Shown: one piece after another, positions 1 through 7,110 of the stretch | How positions within the stretch are numbered: position 1 is the first letter of the stretch | How the letters are laid out: every line of letters starts with the position of its first letter | Assembly (NCBI GenBank): GCA_964491375.1 | Contig: CAZBGL010000249.1 | Coordinates: forward strand, 1-13,818 | Reading direction: 5' to 3' | Source: CAZBGL01 sp964491375 | Lineage (GTDB): Bacteria > Desulfobacterota > Deferrisomatia > Deferrisomatales > Deferrisomataceae | Length of the DNA: 13,818 nt | Notes under the pieces: generated by a model | What the model was told of the DNA's origin: nothing | The model's input: the letters and a program-made list of their open reading frames with translations, nothing else | Databases searched by the model: none | Program-made: the position numbers and the translations under genes

Positions 1-396
1 GGCAACTACCCGTACTGGTCCGAGGGGGTCCGGCGGTTCGTGTCCCACATGAAGGAAAGGGATCCCTCCTCGGGCCGGCCGTACGCCTCCCGCTACATCG
101 GCTCCATGGTGGCCGACATGCACCGTACGCTCCTGCGCGGGGGCATCTTCATGTACCCGGCCGACACCAAGGATCCCCGCAAGCCCCGGGGCAAGCTCCG
201 GCTGCTCTACGAGTGCGCCCCCATGGCGTTCCTGTGCGAACACGCCGGCGGGGCGGCCAGCACGGGCACCGGCCCGGTGCTCGACGTGGTGCCCGAGGAC
301 CTGCACCAGCGCGTGCCGTTCTTCGCCGGTTCGGTGGAGAACGTGCGGGAGGCCGAGGAGTTCATCGCCAAGTACGACGAAGGGGCAGGCGGCTAG
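1..396 (+). CDS. fbp: Class I fructose-1,6-bisphosphatase, C-terminal part (5' end outside window)
   Basis: The open frame runs from base 1 to a TAG at 394-396 and encodes the last 131 residues; the family is usually about 330-340 residues, so roughly 200 N-terminal residues lie upstream of the window. The enzyme hydrolyses fructose 1,6-bisphosphate to fructose 6-phosphate in the cytoplasm, the committed step of gluconeogenesis. Visible family signatures are YASRYIGSMVADMHRTL, the GGIFMYPAD segment, PRGKLRLLYECAPMAF (substrate-binding lysine/arginine and tyrosine region), EHAGGAAS and the C-terminal DVVPEDLHQRVPFFAGS. The metal-binding N-terminal motifs cannot be inspected. It converges on the radical SAM gene, with only 18 bases between the stop codons and no hairpin terminator visible there. 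The family assignment is secure. Confidence 0.95.
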   Translation, partial: GNYPYWSEGVRRFVSHMKERDPSSGRPYASRYIGSMVADMHRTLLRGGIFMYPADTKDPRKPRGKLRLLYECAPMAFLCEHAGGAASTGTGPVLDVVPEDLHQRVPFFAGSVENVREAEEFIAKYDEGAGG

Positions 397-414
397 GACG
401 GCGGCGCCCGGGGC

Positions 415-1410
415 TCAGGACCCGGAGTCCCGGGCCCAGCAGTGGGGATCGGGCGCGTCGAACGAGCCCGTGGCCGCGAACGCCCGGGCCGTGCACCCCC
501 CCAGGCACTCCCCGTAGACCCCGCAGGAGCGGCACTTGCCCTGCGGGGTCTTTTCGCGCATGCGTCGGAGCACCTCGGACTCCCGCCAGATCCGGTCCAG
601 GCCCTGTTCCAGCACGTTGCCGGCCGATACCGGGATGAACCCGCAGGGGGTGACCTCGCCGTCGGGCTCCAGGTGGACCGAGAGCTTCCCGCAGGTGCTC
701 CCCTTGACGGCCCCTGGCTCCGACGCGCCCAGAAGCGCCAAGATGGGGTCGTCGAACGCGATCTTCACCGGCGCCCGCTCCCGGTAGGCCAGGGCCTCCT
801 CGTAGAAGGCGCGCCACTCCTCCGGGGAAAGGTCCAGATCGGCCCGGTTCCGTGCGCCCCGGCCCGCACACTTGAAGTTGTGGAGGTACACCGTGCCGGC
901 ACCGCGCGCGGCGGCCAACGCCACGATCTCCCGGTAGGTCTCCGCGTTGTGGCGGTGGATCACCGCCGACACCGTGGAGGGCACGCCCGCGTCCCTCAGG
1001 TGCTCCAGGGCCTCCAAGGCCCTCCCGAAGCTTCCGGGCCGGTTCCGGAACCGGTCGTGGACCTCGGGGGTCGCTCCGTCCAGGCTGACCCCTACCGAGA
1101 CGACCCCGGCCTCCCTCAGGGCCCGGGCCCTCTCCCGGTCCAGGAGCCACCCGTTCGTGTTGAGGCTCACCCGCAGGCCCCGGCGGCTCGCGTACCGGAC
1201 CACCTCGAGCAGATGGGGATAGAGCAGGGGCTCGCCCCCGCCGAGGTTGACGAACAGCACCCGGCACCGTGCCAGTTCGTCCACGATGCGAAGCACCTGC
1301 TCCAGGGGGAGCTCCGCGCGCCGGATGTCCCGGGAATAGCAGTGACGGCAGGAGAAGTTGCAGGCGTACGACAGGGTCCAGTTGACCGTGAGGGGTGCGG
1401 ACAGATCCAC
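415..1410 (-). CDS. Radical SAM/SPASM protein, GeoRSP-type peptide-modifying enzyme
   Basis: 331 residues from a GTG start at 1410, one base after the PqqD-like gene stop. The CX3CX2C cluster motif is C17, C21, C24 and ligates the radical SAM [4Fe-4S] cluster; the GGGEP SAM-binding motif is at 57-61. The C-terminal half has a complete SPASM cysteine set: C240, G251, C256, C293, C296, C302, C306, C324 (CX2CX5CX3C), which binds auxiliary Fe-S clusters. Such enzymes cleave SAM to a 5'-deoxyadenosyl radical and usually modify ribosomally made peptides or proteins. The length, the opening around residues 4-25 and the adjacent small PqqD match my recollection of the GeoRSP family (Geobacter radical SAM/SPASM system), whose product is unknown. 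The second GeoRSP component, a SPASM protein without the radical SAM domain, is not in this window. The radical SAM/SPASM call is near certain; the GeoRSP subfamily is likely, from memory of the family. Confidence 0.9.
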   Translation of the reverse strand: MDLSAPLTVNWTLSYACNFSCRHCYSRDIRRAELPLEQVLRIVDELARCRVLFVNLGGGEPLLYPHLLEVVRYASRRGLRVSLNTNGWLLDRERARALREAGVVSVGVSLDGATPEVHDRFRNRPGSFGRALEALEHLRDAGVPSTVSAVIHRHNAETYREIVALAAARGAGTVYLHNFKCAGRGARNRADLDLSPEEWRAFYEEALAYRERAPVKIAFDDPILALLGASEPGAVKGSTCGKLSVHLEPDGEVTPCGFIPVSAGNVLEQGLDRIWRESEVLRRMREKTPQGKCRSCGVYGECLGGCTARAFAATGSFDAPDPHCWARDSGS

Positions 1411-1411
1411 G

Positions 1412-1732
1412 TCAGCCGTCCTCGGCCGTGAGCCAGCCCCTTCGGAGGCACTCCCCCACGAACCGCTCCACGTCCCGTTCGATCTCCTCCACCGGGGCGT
1501 CGTAGCGCCCGGCCAGGATCCGGGCGATCTCGCGCGGTCCGCGGGAGCCGTCCGCCAGACACCAGATCTCGCCGGCCACCAGGTTCAGCCGGTGCATGAG
1601 CCCCCCGTCCACCAGGATCACCCAGCCCCGGTCGCCCACGTCCTCGCCCCGCTCCAGGGCGGCGAGGATCCGCTCCTTCTCCTCGGGCTCCTCGCGCCAG
1701 GCGATCCGGGGGCTGCGCCGCAGCGCGGGCAT
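1412..1732 (-). CDS. PqqD-family peptide chaperone (GeoRSP type)
   Basis: 106 residues from the ATG at 1730-1732, whose first base forms a TGATG overlap with the stop of the upstream lipoprotein gene. An upstream in-frame start at 1861 would bury it 130 bases inside that gene and is not preferred. PqqD-like proteins are winged-helix RiPP recognition domains that bind a leader peptide and present it to the radical SAM partner. Family features are the short strand WVILVDGGLMHRLN (37-50), the NLVAGEIWCLADG segment (50-62), then a helical wing with REIARIL (68-74) and a C-terminal FVGECLRRGWL (91-101). The length (~100) is normal for a stand-alone PqqD. It is followed after one base by the radical SAM gene, so the two are almost certainly co-translated and work together. 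No candidate precursor peptide is encoded next to it. Confidence 0.85.
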   Translation of the reverse strand: MPALRRSPRIAWREEPEEKERILAALERGEDVGDRGWVILVDGGLMHRLNLVAGEIWCLADGSRGPREIARILAGRYDAPVEEIERDVERFVGECLRRGWLTAEDG

Positions 1733-2604
1733 CAGCGTCCCTTCCCCGGCCGGCCCCAGGGCTGGGGCAGAACCGGGTCCACCACGACCCGCCCCACCCC
1801 CTGCGAGTCCGCGCCGTCGAAGATCACCTCGGACAGGCGTCCCCTTGCGGCGGCCCTCCACCAGTTCTCCCGGGCCTCCACGTCCTCGGTCTGGGCCTCG
1901 CCCAGCTTGATATCGTACTCACGGCTGGCGAAGTTGTTGCGCCGCACCACCGCGCCCCGAACCCCCTGCCGGAAGAAGACGGCCGTCAGGTTGTTCAGGA
2001 ACTCGTTCTCCTCGATCACCGGCGAGGCGTTCAGGCACCGGATGCCGATCCGGTTCCCCTCGAACCGGCACCTGCGCACCACCACCCGGCCGCCCTGGAA
2101 GCGCAGGCCCCCGTAGTTGCCCCGGAACGTGCACCGCTCGAACTCCACCGGCGTCTCGTGGGCGTGTACCCCCCAGGGGCCCCGCTCGAACGTGCAGTAG
2201 CGGAAGTGGGCCTCCTTGGCCCGGTCCAGGTCCACCATGTTGTCCAGCTCGTTGTTCCGGAGGGGTACCGAGGTGAACAGGATGGGTTGCTCCTCGGTGC
2301 CCAGGGCCACCAGGGTCCCCAGGATCCGGATCCACGGGTCCCGGCGCTCCCCCGGTCGGGGGTCGGGTAGGTCGAAGAAGACCCGCGTGCCCGGGAGGAC
2401 GGTGAGCGTGGCGTTGCGGGTCACGATGACCGGCCGCACCACCCGCACGTCGCCCCGCCAGGTGGTGGACTCGTAGAGGATGTGCCGCTCCACCGTGCGG
2501 GCCCCCTCCGGAACACGGATCCGCGCCGGGGGGGACACCCCGGCGCAACCCGCCGCGACCAGCGCCAGGGCAACCGCTCCTGCTGCGATCCTCCGCCGGG
2601 TCAT
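1732..2604 (-). CDS. Right-handed parallel beta-helix lipoprotein
   Basis: 290 residues; the ATG at 2602-2604 overlaps the TGA of the upstream yedE gene (ATGA), which decides the start against a longer in-frame extension. The N-terminus is a bacterial lipoprotein signal: basic MTRRR, hydrophobic stretch 7-18 and lipobox VAAGC with C20, so it is probably exported and lipid-anchored. From about 55 to 255 it shows repeating short strand-turn units with NosD/pectate-lyase-like spacing (TLTVLPGTRVFF, YCTFERGPWGVHAHE, RCTFRGNYGGLRF, RCRFEGNRIGIRC, ENEFLNNLTAVFF, RNNFASREYDI), including ladder asparagines and aromatics. This is the pattern of a right-handed beta-helix (NosD/CASH-like). No catalytic residues can be assigned, so the ligand or substrate is unknown. 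It sits between a membrane transporter and a PqqD/radical SAM pair, so it may be the exported partner or target of that system; this is inference. Confidence 0.8.
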   Translation of the reverse strand: MTRRRIAAGAVALALVAAGCAGVSPPARIRVPEGARTVERHILYESTTWRGDVRVVRPVIVTRNATLTVLPGTRVFFDLPDPRPGERRDPWIRILGTLVALGTEEQPILFTSVPLRNNELDNMVDLDRAKEAHFRYCTFERGPWGVHAHETPVEFERCTFRGNYGGLRFQGGRVVVRRCRFEGNRIGIRCLNASPVIEENEFLNNLTAVFFRQGVRGAVVRRNNFASREYDIKLGEAQTEDVEARENWWRAAARGRLSEVIFDGADSQGVGRVVVDPVLPQPWGRPGKGR

Positions 2605-3659
2605 GGATCCCCCTCCCCGCTCGCGAGTCCCAGCACGCACAGGCCCGCCAGGCCCAACAGAACCGCCACCCGTCCGGCAGGGGGCACGCCCGCGGCCGTG
2701 GCCCCCAGGCCCCAGTTCTGAACCGCCGCCCCACCCAGCACCATGCCGGCCACCACGGTCAGGGCGTCCAGGTCTCCTTCCCCGGCCCGGATGATCTGCC
2801 GGAACGGGCACCCGCCGGCCACCACCGCGGCCATGCCCACCAGGCCCATGCCCAGAAGGCTCCAGCCCGCCTCCAGGTGGGCGCCGGGCTGGTCATAATA
2901 GCCAAGGTGGAACAGCCCCGCAAAGGCGTTCACCGCCACACCGCCGGCCAGGGCCGCCCCCAGGGCCAGGGCCGGCCACGGGCTCCGGAGGAGGATCGCA
3001 TCCCGCACCGACCCCGTGATGCAGAACCGCGACCGCTGGCACACCGTCCCCAGGAGCACGCCCGCGCCCAGGCTGGCCCACACGGGCGCGCGCAACGCCC
3101 CTCCGCCGGAGCGGCTCGCGAGGAGCGCACCCGGAACGAACAGGAGCGCCACGAGCACCAGGGCCGCCAGCACCGCACCCCAGGCGAGCGCGGCCGGGGC
3201 CGGGCGGGTCCGCCCGCCCAGCCCCGCTTCCCCGGCCTCCAGGAGCCGGATCCCGGCGTACACCCCGGCCACCAGCCCCGCCAGGCCGGGCACGGCGGTG
3301 AGGTCACCTCCGGCGAGCCGCAGCACCGCCTTGATGGGGCACCCGATGAACACGGCCGACCCCACGATCATCAGGAAGCCCAGCCCGAGCAGGTGCACGC
3401 CGGGCCCTCGGCTCCGGGCCCGAAACTCCCGGGCCGCCACCGCCGCTCCGGCGCTCCCCAGGAAAAAGCCCAGCAGCTCGGGCCGCATGTACTGCATCCG
3501 GGGGTTTGCGTGGAGCCCCAACGCGCCGGCCGCGTTCTCGAAGAAGCACGAAACACAGATCCCGGTGTTCGGCGGGTTGCCCAACCAGGCCAGGGCCGCC
3601 CCCACCGCCCCCAGGAGGAGCCCCGAGCCCACGAGCCCCCAGCGGCCCCCGCCCCTCAT
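2601..3659 (-). CDS. yedE: YedE-family inner-membrane protein, putative selenium transporter
   Basis: 352 residues with about nine or more hydrophobic segments (for example 9-27, 62-76, 88-105, 124-140, 160-180, 196-208, 229-250, 266-284, 300-318, 330-345). It belongs to the YeeE/YedE superfamily of DUF395-type permeases. Family cysteines are conserved: C35 and C38 (GICVSCFFENAAGALGLH), GCP at 106-108, CQRSRFC at 207-213 and GGCPFRQ at 282-288, followed by AGEGD. This layout matches the YedE subfamily annotated as a putative selenium transporter, close to the thiosulfate permeases where such cysteines relay sulfur. The ATG at 3657-3659 overlaps the upstream TGA (ATGA) and is preferred over another ATG two codons upstream. 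It is translationally coupled to both neighbours. Selenium specificity is inherited from the family name; no selD, selA or SirA-like gene is in the window to support it. Confidence 0.85.
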   Translation of the reverse strand: MRGGGRWGLVGSGLLLGAVGAALAWLGNPPNTGICVSCFFENAAGALGLHANPRMQYMRPELLGFFLGSAGAAVAAREFRARSRGPGVHLLGLGFLMIVGSAVFIGCPIKAVLRLAGGDLTAVPGLAGLVAGVYAGIRLLEAGEAGLGGRTRPAPAALAWGAVLAALVLVALLFVPGALLASRSGGGALRAPVWASLGAGVLLGTVCQRSRFCITGSVRDAILLRSPWPALALGAALAGGVAVNAFAGLFHLGYYDQPGAHLEAGWSLLGMGLVGMAAVVAGGCPFRQIIRAGEGDLDALTVVAGMVLGGAAVQNWGLGATAAGVPPAGRVAVLLGLAGLCVLGLASGEGDP

Positions 3660-4135
3660 TCGCATCCCCCGGCCAGCCGCCGTTGGAGGTAGTAGAGGTC
3701 CCGGACCTCCCGGGGCGGGTTCCGGGCCCAGGGGCCCTTTCGGAGGAATGCCAGCCGGACCTCCAGGGCGCGGCGGGCCCCGAACGGCCCATCCCGATCG
3801 CCCAGATCCGGCGCCTGTTCCACGGCCCGCCGGTAGGCCCGCACGGCCTGGGCGTACGCTCCCTGGCGGAAGGCGATCTCCCCCAGCCAGAACCGGGCGT
3901 AGCCGCGGTACGCGCCCTTCTCGGCCATGGGCCGCAAGGACAGGAGGGCCTCTTCCACCCGCCCGGACTCGATCTGTCGCCGGATCGGGGCGAACCGGGC
4001 CTCCACCTCGGCCCGGGACGGCCCGCACCGCCGGATCCCGTGCGTGTCACGAACCGGAAGGTGCCGGGCCTCCACCGCCGCCCACCCGGCAAACGCGAGC
4101 GCGAGCGCGGCGAACACGGCTCTTCTCAGGTCCAT
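3656..4135 (-). CDS. Small TPR-like exported or membrane-anchored protein, first gene of the YedE/radical SAM operon
   Basis: 159 residues from the ATG at 4133-4135; an AAGGAG sequence lies about 11 bases upstream. Another in-frame ATG exists at 4258 but would add 41 low-complexity residues (ASCCCEGAH region) and is not supported. Residues 6-21 are a hydrophobic signal or anchor (VFAALALAFAGWAAVE). Residues 44-106 read as tetratricopeptide-like helix pairs: RFAPIRRQIESGRVEEALLS, then YARFWLGEIAFRQGAYAQAV and YRRAVEQAP with the usual small/aromatic spacing. It is likely a periplasmic interaction module. The stop overlaps the yedE start by four bases. The 127 bases upstream (4136-4262) show neither a clear promoter nor a terminator, so transcription may continue from the PhnD-like gene. 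No specific function is recognised. Confidence 0.7.
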   Translation of the reverse strand: MDLRRAVFAALALAFAGWAAVEARHLPVRDTHGIRRCGPSRAEVEARFAPIRRQIESGRVEEALLSLRPMAEKGAYRGYARFWLGEIAFRQGAYAQAVRAYRRAVEQAPDLGDRDGPFGARRALEVRLAFLRKGPWARNPPREVRDLYYLQRRLAGGCE

Positions 4136-4262
4136 GGGACGGTGGGCTCCTTCACAGCAACACGAGGCCCTGACCCCGAGCGGAGACGAGCCCCGGCGAC
4201 ATCCGGGCCGGTGGGGTGCGGGGCCCTCACACACGGCGTCCGAAGCGGGACGACCCAACGCT

Positions 4263-5183
4263 TCAGTACGTCTCGTAGGGTGGCATCCGGGCCGCCCGGG
4301 CCCACCGCCGGATCGGGTCGTACGCCGCGTCGGTCACCGGGGAGAACCCCGAGATCCGCGCCCGGGAGAGCACCCGCACCCTTTCCCCGTCCACCTCGGC
4401 CGTGGTGCCCGGGGCGAGGTCCAGCAGGGCCCTGCGGACACGGTCCACCCACTCCTGGGGGACCCGGGGGACGGCGGCCACCGTGCAGTACGGCGCCAGG
4501 TCGCTCCGGGCCAGCACCACGAAGTCGTCCGGGCTGATCCGTCCCTCGGCGGCCATCTCCTCCAGGTCGATCAAAGGGGCGGCCCCCGCGTCGAACGCGC
4601 CGTACAGGACCGCGTAGATCACCTTCTCGTGCTTCCACGAGCCCCGAGGGATGGCATAGTAGCCCAGGTCGGTCTCCGGGTCGATGCCCGCCTCCAGGAG
4701 CAGGGCGTACTGGGCCAGGAACCCGAACGGCGCCCACTGGGGTCCGAATGCGAACCGCTTGCCCCGCAGGTCCTCGAGCGAGCGGATCCCGGAGTCCTTC
4801 CGCGCGATGATCGTGCCCCGGGTGCGCACGCCGAACGCCCCCCGCTTGTCGGCAGCCACCGGCCGCACCCCGTAGCGCTCGCGGAACACCACGTAGAGCA
4901 GGGAGTTCGTGTGGGTGAACTCCAGGTCCCCGCGGCGCAGCGCGTCCTCCACGTCCACGGTGTCGAGGTAGACCGCCTCGAACCGGGCACCCGTGGCCCG
5001 GGAGAGGTAGGCCGTGAGGGGCTGGAACCGCTCCCGGGTCTCTTGCAACGAGTTGCAGATCATGTAGCCGATGCGGAAGGTGGGCGGGGCGCCCCGGCAC
5101 CCTCCGGAGAGCACCCCGGGGAAACCGGCGGCCAGTGCCAGGAGCCCCAGCGCCCAGGCCCTCCGGAAGCGGTCACAGCGCAT
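4263..5183 (-). CDS. PhnD/SsuA-type periplasmic phosphonate/phosphite-like substrate-binding protein
   Basis: 306 residues from the ATG at 5181-5183, overlapping the upstream gene by 11 bases. The N-terminus is an export signal (MRCDRFRR then a hydrophobic stretch to about residue 25) with a possible but non-ideal lipobox ending at C29. The mature part is a type 2 periplasmic binding fold of the PhnD family: FRIGYM (36-41), the RFQPLTAYLSRATG segment (52-65), FTHTNSLLYVVF (89-100), GTIIARKDSGIRSLEDLRGKRFAFG (123-147) and the hinge region around 176-208. Family members bind oxyanions (phosphonate, phosphite) or serve as sensor domains. The length is typical. No ABC permease or ATPase gene lies next to it, so it could be an orphan binding protein acting with a distant transporter or a signalling partner. 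The family call is strong, the ligand unknown. Confidence 0.85.
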   Translation of the reverse strand: MRCDRFRRAWALGLLALAAGFPGVLSGGCRGAPPTFRIGYMICNSLQETRERFQPLTAYLSRATGARFEAVYLDTVDVEDALRRGDLEFTHTNSLLYVVFRERYGVRPVAADKRGAFGVRTRGTIIARKDSGIRSLEDLRGKRFAFGPQWAPFGFLAQYALLLEAGIDPETDLGYYAIPRGSWKHEKVIYAVLYGAFDAGAAPLIDLEEMAAEGRISPDDFVVLARSDLAPYCTVAAVPRVPQEWVDRVRRALLDLAPGTTAEVDGERVRVLSRARISGFSPVTDAAYDPIRRWARAARMPPYETY

Positions 5184-5655
5184 CGAGAACCGCCTGCCGG
5201 GCCGCCCTCCGGGGGGGACCGTGCCCGGCCCACGCGTCGGCATAGGCCTGGGAACGAAACAGTTCCCCCACCCGGCCCAGGGCCCGGTCCACCAGGGAAT
5301 AGCGCAGATCCTCCAACACGGCCTCCCGCACCCAGAACTGGATCCTCCCCAGCCCGGGCACCTCACCCGCGGGCCGCGCCACCGCCCCTGGAGGCGCGCC
5401 CCCCCCGGCCGGCACCAGGACCAGGTCCACCCGACCCTTCCCCAGGGCCGCGGCCGGGTCTTCCACGCGAACGAACTCCGGCTCCACCCCGGCCTTCTCC
5501 TCCACGTAGTACCCCGTGGCGTAGGCGGCCAGGGCCCACGTCCGGTCCGCCGGCACCCCCACACGCAGGCGGGTGCCGAAACACGCCGCAGCCGGCAGGG
5601 CCGCGGCCAGCACCGCCCCCGAGAGCAGAACCGCCGCGCCGCGCCGCGCCCTCAC
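5173..5655 (-). CDS. Short exported substrate-binding-like protein
   Basis: 160 residues from a GTG at 5653-5655 whose GTGA overlaps the TGA of the upstream FAD-oxidase gene, a common coupling signal. Residues 1-25 form a signal peptide (MRARRG, hydrophobic 8-22, AAAC at 22-25, with C25 as a weak lipobox cysteine). The mature start RLRVGVPADRTWALAAYATGYYVEEKAG (29-56) and VDLVLVPAG (77-85) follow the beta-alpha-beta start of a type 2 periplasmic binding domain. At about 135 mature residues it is half the size of a full binding protein and seems to lack most of the second lobe. The C-terminal LFRSQAYADAWAG region (132-144) looks helical. It overlaps the PhnD-like gene and probably works with it. 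I do not recognise a specific family. Confidence 0.65.
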   Translation of the reverse strand: MRARRGAAVLLSGAVLAAALPAAACFGTRLRVGVPADRTWALAAYATGYYVEEKAGVEPEFVRVEDPAAALGKGRVDLVLVPAGGGAPPGAVARPAGEVPGLGRIQFWVREAVLEDLRYSLVDRALGRVGELFRSQAYADAWAGHGPPRRAARQAVLDAL

Positions 5656-7073
5656 ACCACCTTTCCCGGATTCAGGATCCCCAGGGGATCGAAGGCGGCC
5701 TTGACGGCCCGCATGAGCTCCAGCGCCCGGCCGGGGACGAACCGGTGCAGGTAGGGTCGTTTGAGCACCCCGATACCGTGTTCCCCCGAGGGGAGCCCCC
5801 CGAGGTCGCGGGTGACCTCCATAACGGCCTCCAGGGCCCGGGGCAGAACCCGTTCCCACTCCTCCCGGGGCAGACCGGCCCCGAGCAGGTTCACGTGCAC
5901 GTTGCCGTCGCCCGCGTGCCCGAAACAGGCCGCGCGCACCCCGAACCGCTCGCCCACCCGCTTGACCCCCTCCACCAGCTCGGGAACCCGAGCCCGGGGG
6001 ACGACCACGTCCGCCTTGCCCAGCGGCCCGCCCCACGCCTTCAGGGCCTCGCCCAGGCACCGCCGGCTTTCCCACAGCCGTTCCTGCTGGCCCGGGTCCT
6101 CGGCGGCCAGCACGTCCAGGGCACCGCACGCCTGGGCCGCCTCGGCCACCCGGACCATGTCCGCCTCCAGGGCCGGGGCGTGGTCCCCGTCGAGCTCCAC
6201 CAGCACGTACGCGCCCACCCGCTCGCCCCCGGGCAGGTCTCGGCCCAGGTACCTGCGGGCGGCCTCGATGGTTACCTCGTCCATGAACTCGGCCACCGAA
6301 GGGGTGATGCGGCTGCGCAGGATCCGGGTCACGGCCCGGGCGGCCCGGTGGATGTCGGGAAACGGAAGGAGCAGGCACACCTGCCGCCCCGGAAGGGGCA
6401 CCAGGCGCAGGGTGACCCGGGTGATGACCCCCAGGGTGCCCTCGCTCCCCACGAACAGGTCCCGGAGATGGTACCCCGAGGCGTCCTTCACGTTCTTTCC
6501 GCCGAGTTCCAGGAGCGTGCCGTCGGCCAGGACCACCTCGAGGCCCAGCACGTACTCCCGGGTGGTCCCGTACTTGAAGGCCCGCGCCCCGCCCGCCCCG
6601 ACGGCCACGTTCCCCCCGATGGAACACGAAGCCGCGCTGGCCGGATCCGGAGGGTAGAACAGCCCCGCCCGCCGGGCCTCGTCGTGGACCCTCTGGGTCA
6701 CCACTCCCGGCTCGCAGGTGAGGGTGAGGTTCTCGGGATCCAGTTCGAGGATCCGGTCCATCCGCTCCAGGGAGAGGACCACGCCTCCGCCCACGGCAAC
6801 GGCCCCGCCGGCCACCCCGGTCCCCGCGCCCCGGGGGACCACGGGATGCCTCCCACGGGAGGCCCAGCGCAGGATCTCGGAGACCTCTCCCGCGGTCCGG
6901 GGCCGGACCACGGCCGTGGGCACGGCGACGAGCACGGTGGACTCGTCCCGGGCGTACCGTTCCCGGGTCTCCGGCCGCACCGACACCCGGTCCGGTCCCA
7001 CCCGGCGGGCGAGATCCTCCAGCGCTCCGGGGCCGGGAAGGCGAAGGTGGCCGGGCAGGGGGGAAGGGGACAT
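5652..7073 (-). CDS. glcD: FAD-binding glycolate/D-lactate dehydrogenase (GlcD type)
   Basis: 473 residues, the usual length of GlcD/DLD-family flavoproteins, from the ATG at 7071-7073. The FAD-binding PCMH domain covers about 40-225 with PVVPRGAGTGVAGGAV (77-92), SCSIGGNVAVGAGG (149-162) and DLFVGSEGTLGVIT (205-218). The C-terminal cap domain contains GHAGDGNVHVN (385-395), the GEHGIG motif (430-435) and the NPGKV ending (469-473). Such enzymes oxidise glycolate, D-lactate or another 2-hydroxyacid to the 2-oxoacid and pass electrons to a quinone or an Fe-S partner. The Fe-S subunit (GlcF-like) that often accompanies it is absent here, so the electron acceptor and substrate cannot be fixed. 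It follows a lipoprotein gene by 37 bases and overlaps the next gene (GTGA), suggesting one operon with the two binding-protein-like genes. Confidence 0.9.
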   Translation of the reverse strand: MSPSPLPGHLRLPGPGALEDLARRVGPDRVSVRPETRERYARDESTVLVAVPTAVVRPRTAGEVSEILRWASRGRHPVVPRGAGTGVAGGAVAVGGGVVLSLERMDRILELDPENLTLTCEPGVVTQRVHDEARRAGLFYPPDPASAASCSIGGNVAVGAGGARAFKYGTTREYVLGLEVVLADGTLLELGGKNVKDASGYHLRDLFVGSEGTLGVITRVTLRLVPLPGRQVCLLLPFPDIHRAARAVTRILRSRITPSVAEFMDEVTIEAARRYLGRDLPGGERVGAYVLVELDGDHAPALEADMVRVAEAAQACGALDVLAAEDPGQQERLWESRRCLGEALKAWGGPLGKADVVVPRARVPELVEGVKRVGERFGVRAACFGHAGDGNVHVNLLGAGLPREEWERVLPRALEAVMEVTRDLGGLPSGEHGIGVLKRPYLHRFVPGRALELMRAVKAAFDPLGILNPGKVV

Positions 7074-7110
7074 GGACGCCGCGGCAGGCGGAAAAACCGA
7101 CCCCGGCCGG

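Noticed and set aside
4136..4262. 127-base gap between the PhnD-like and TPR-like genes as a terminator/promoter
   Set aside because: There is no hairpin with a T run and no TTGACA-like box; only GC-rich sequence is seen.
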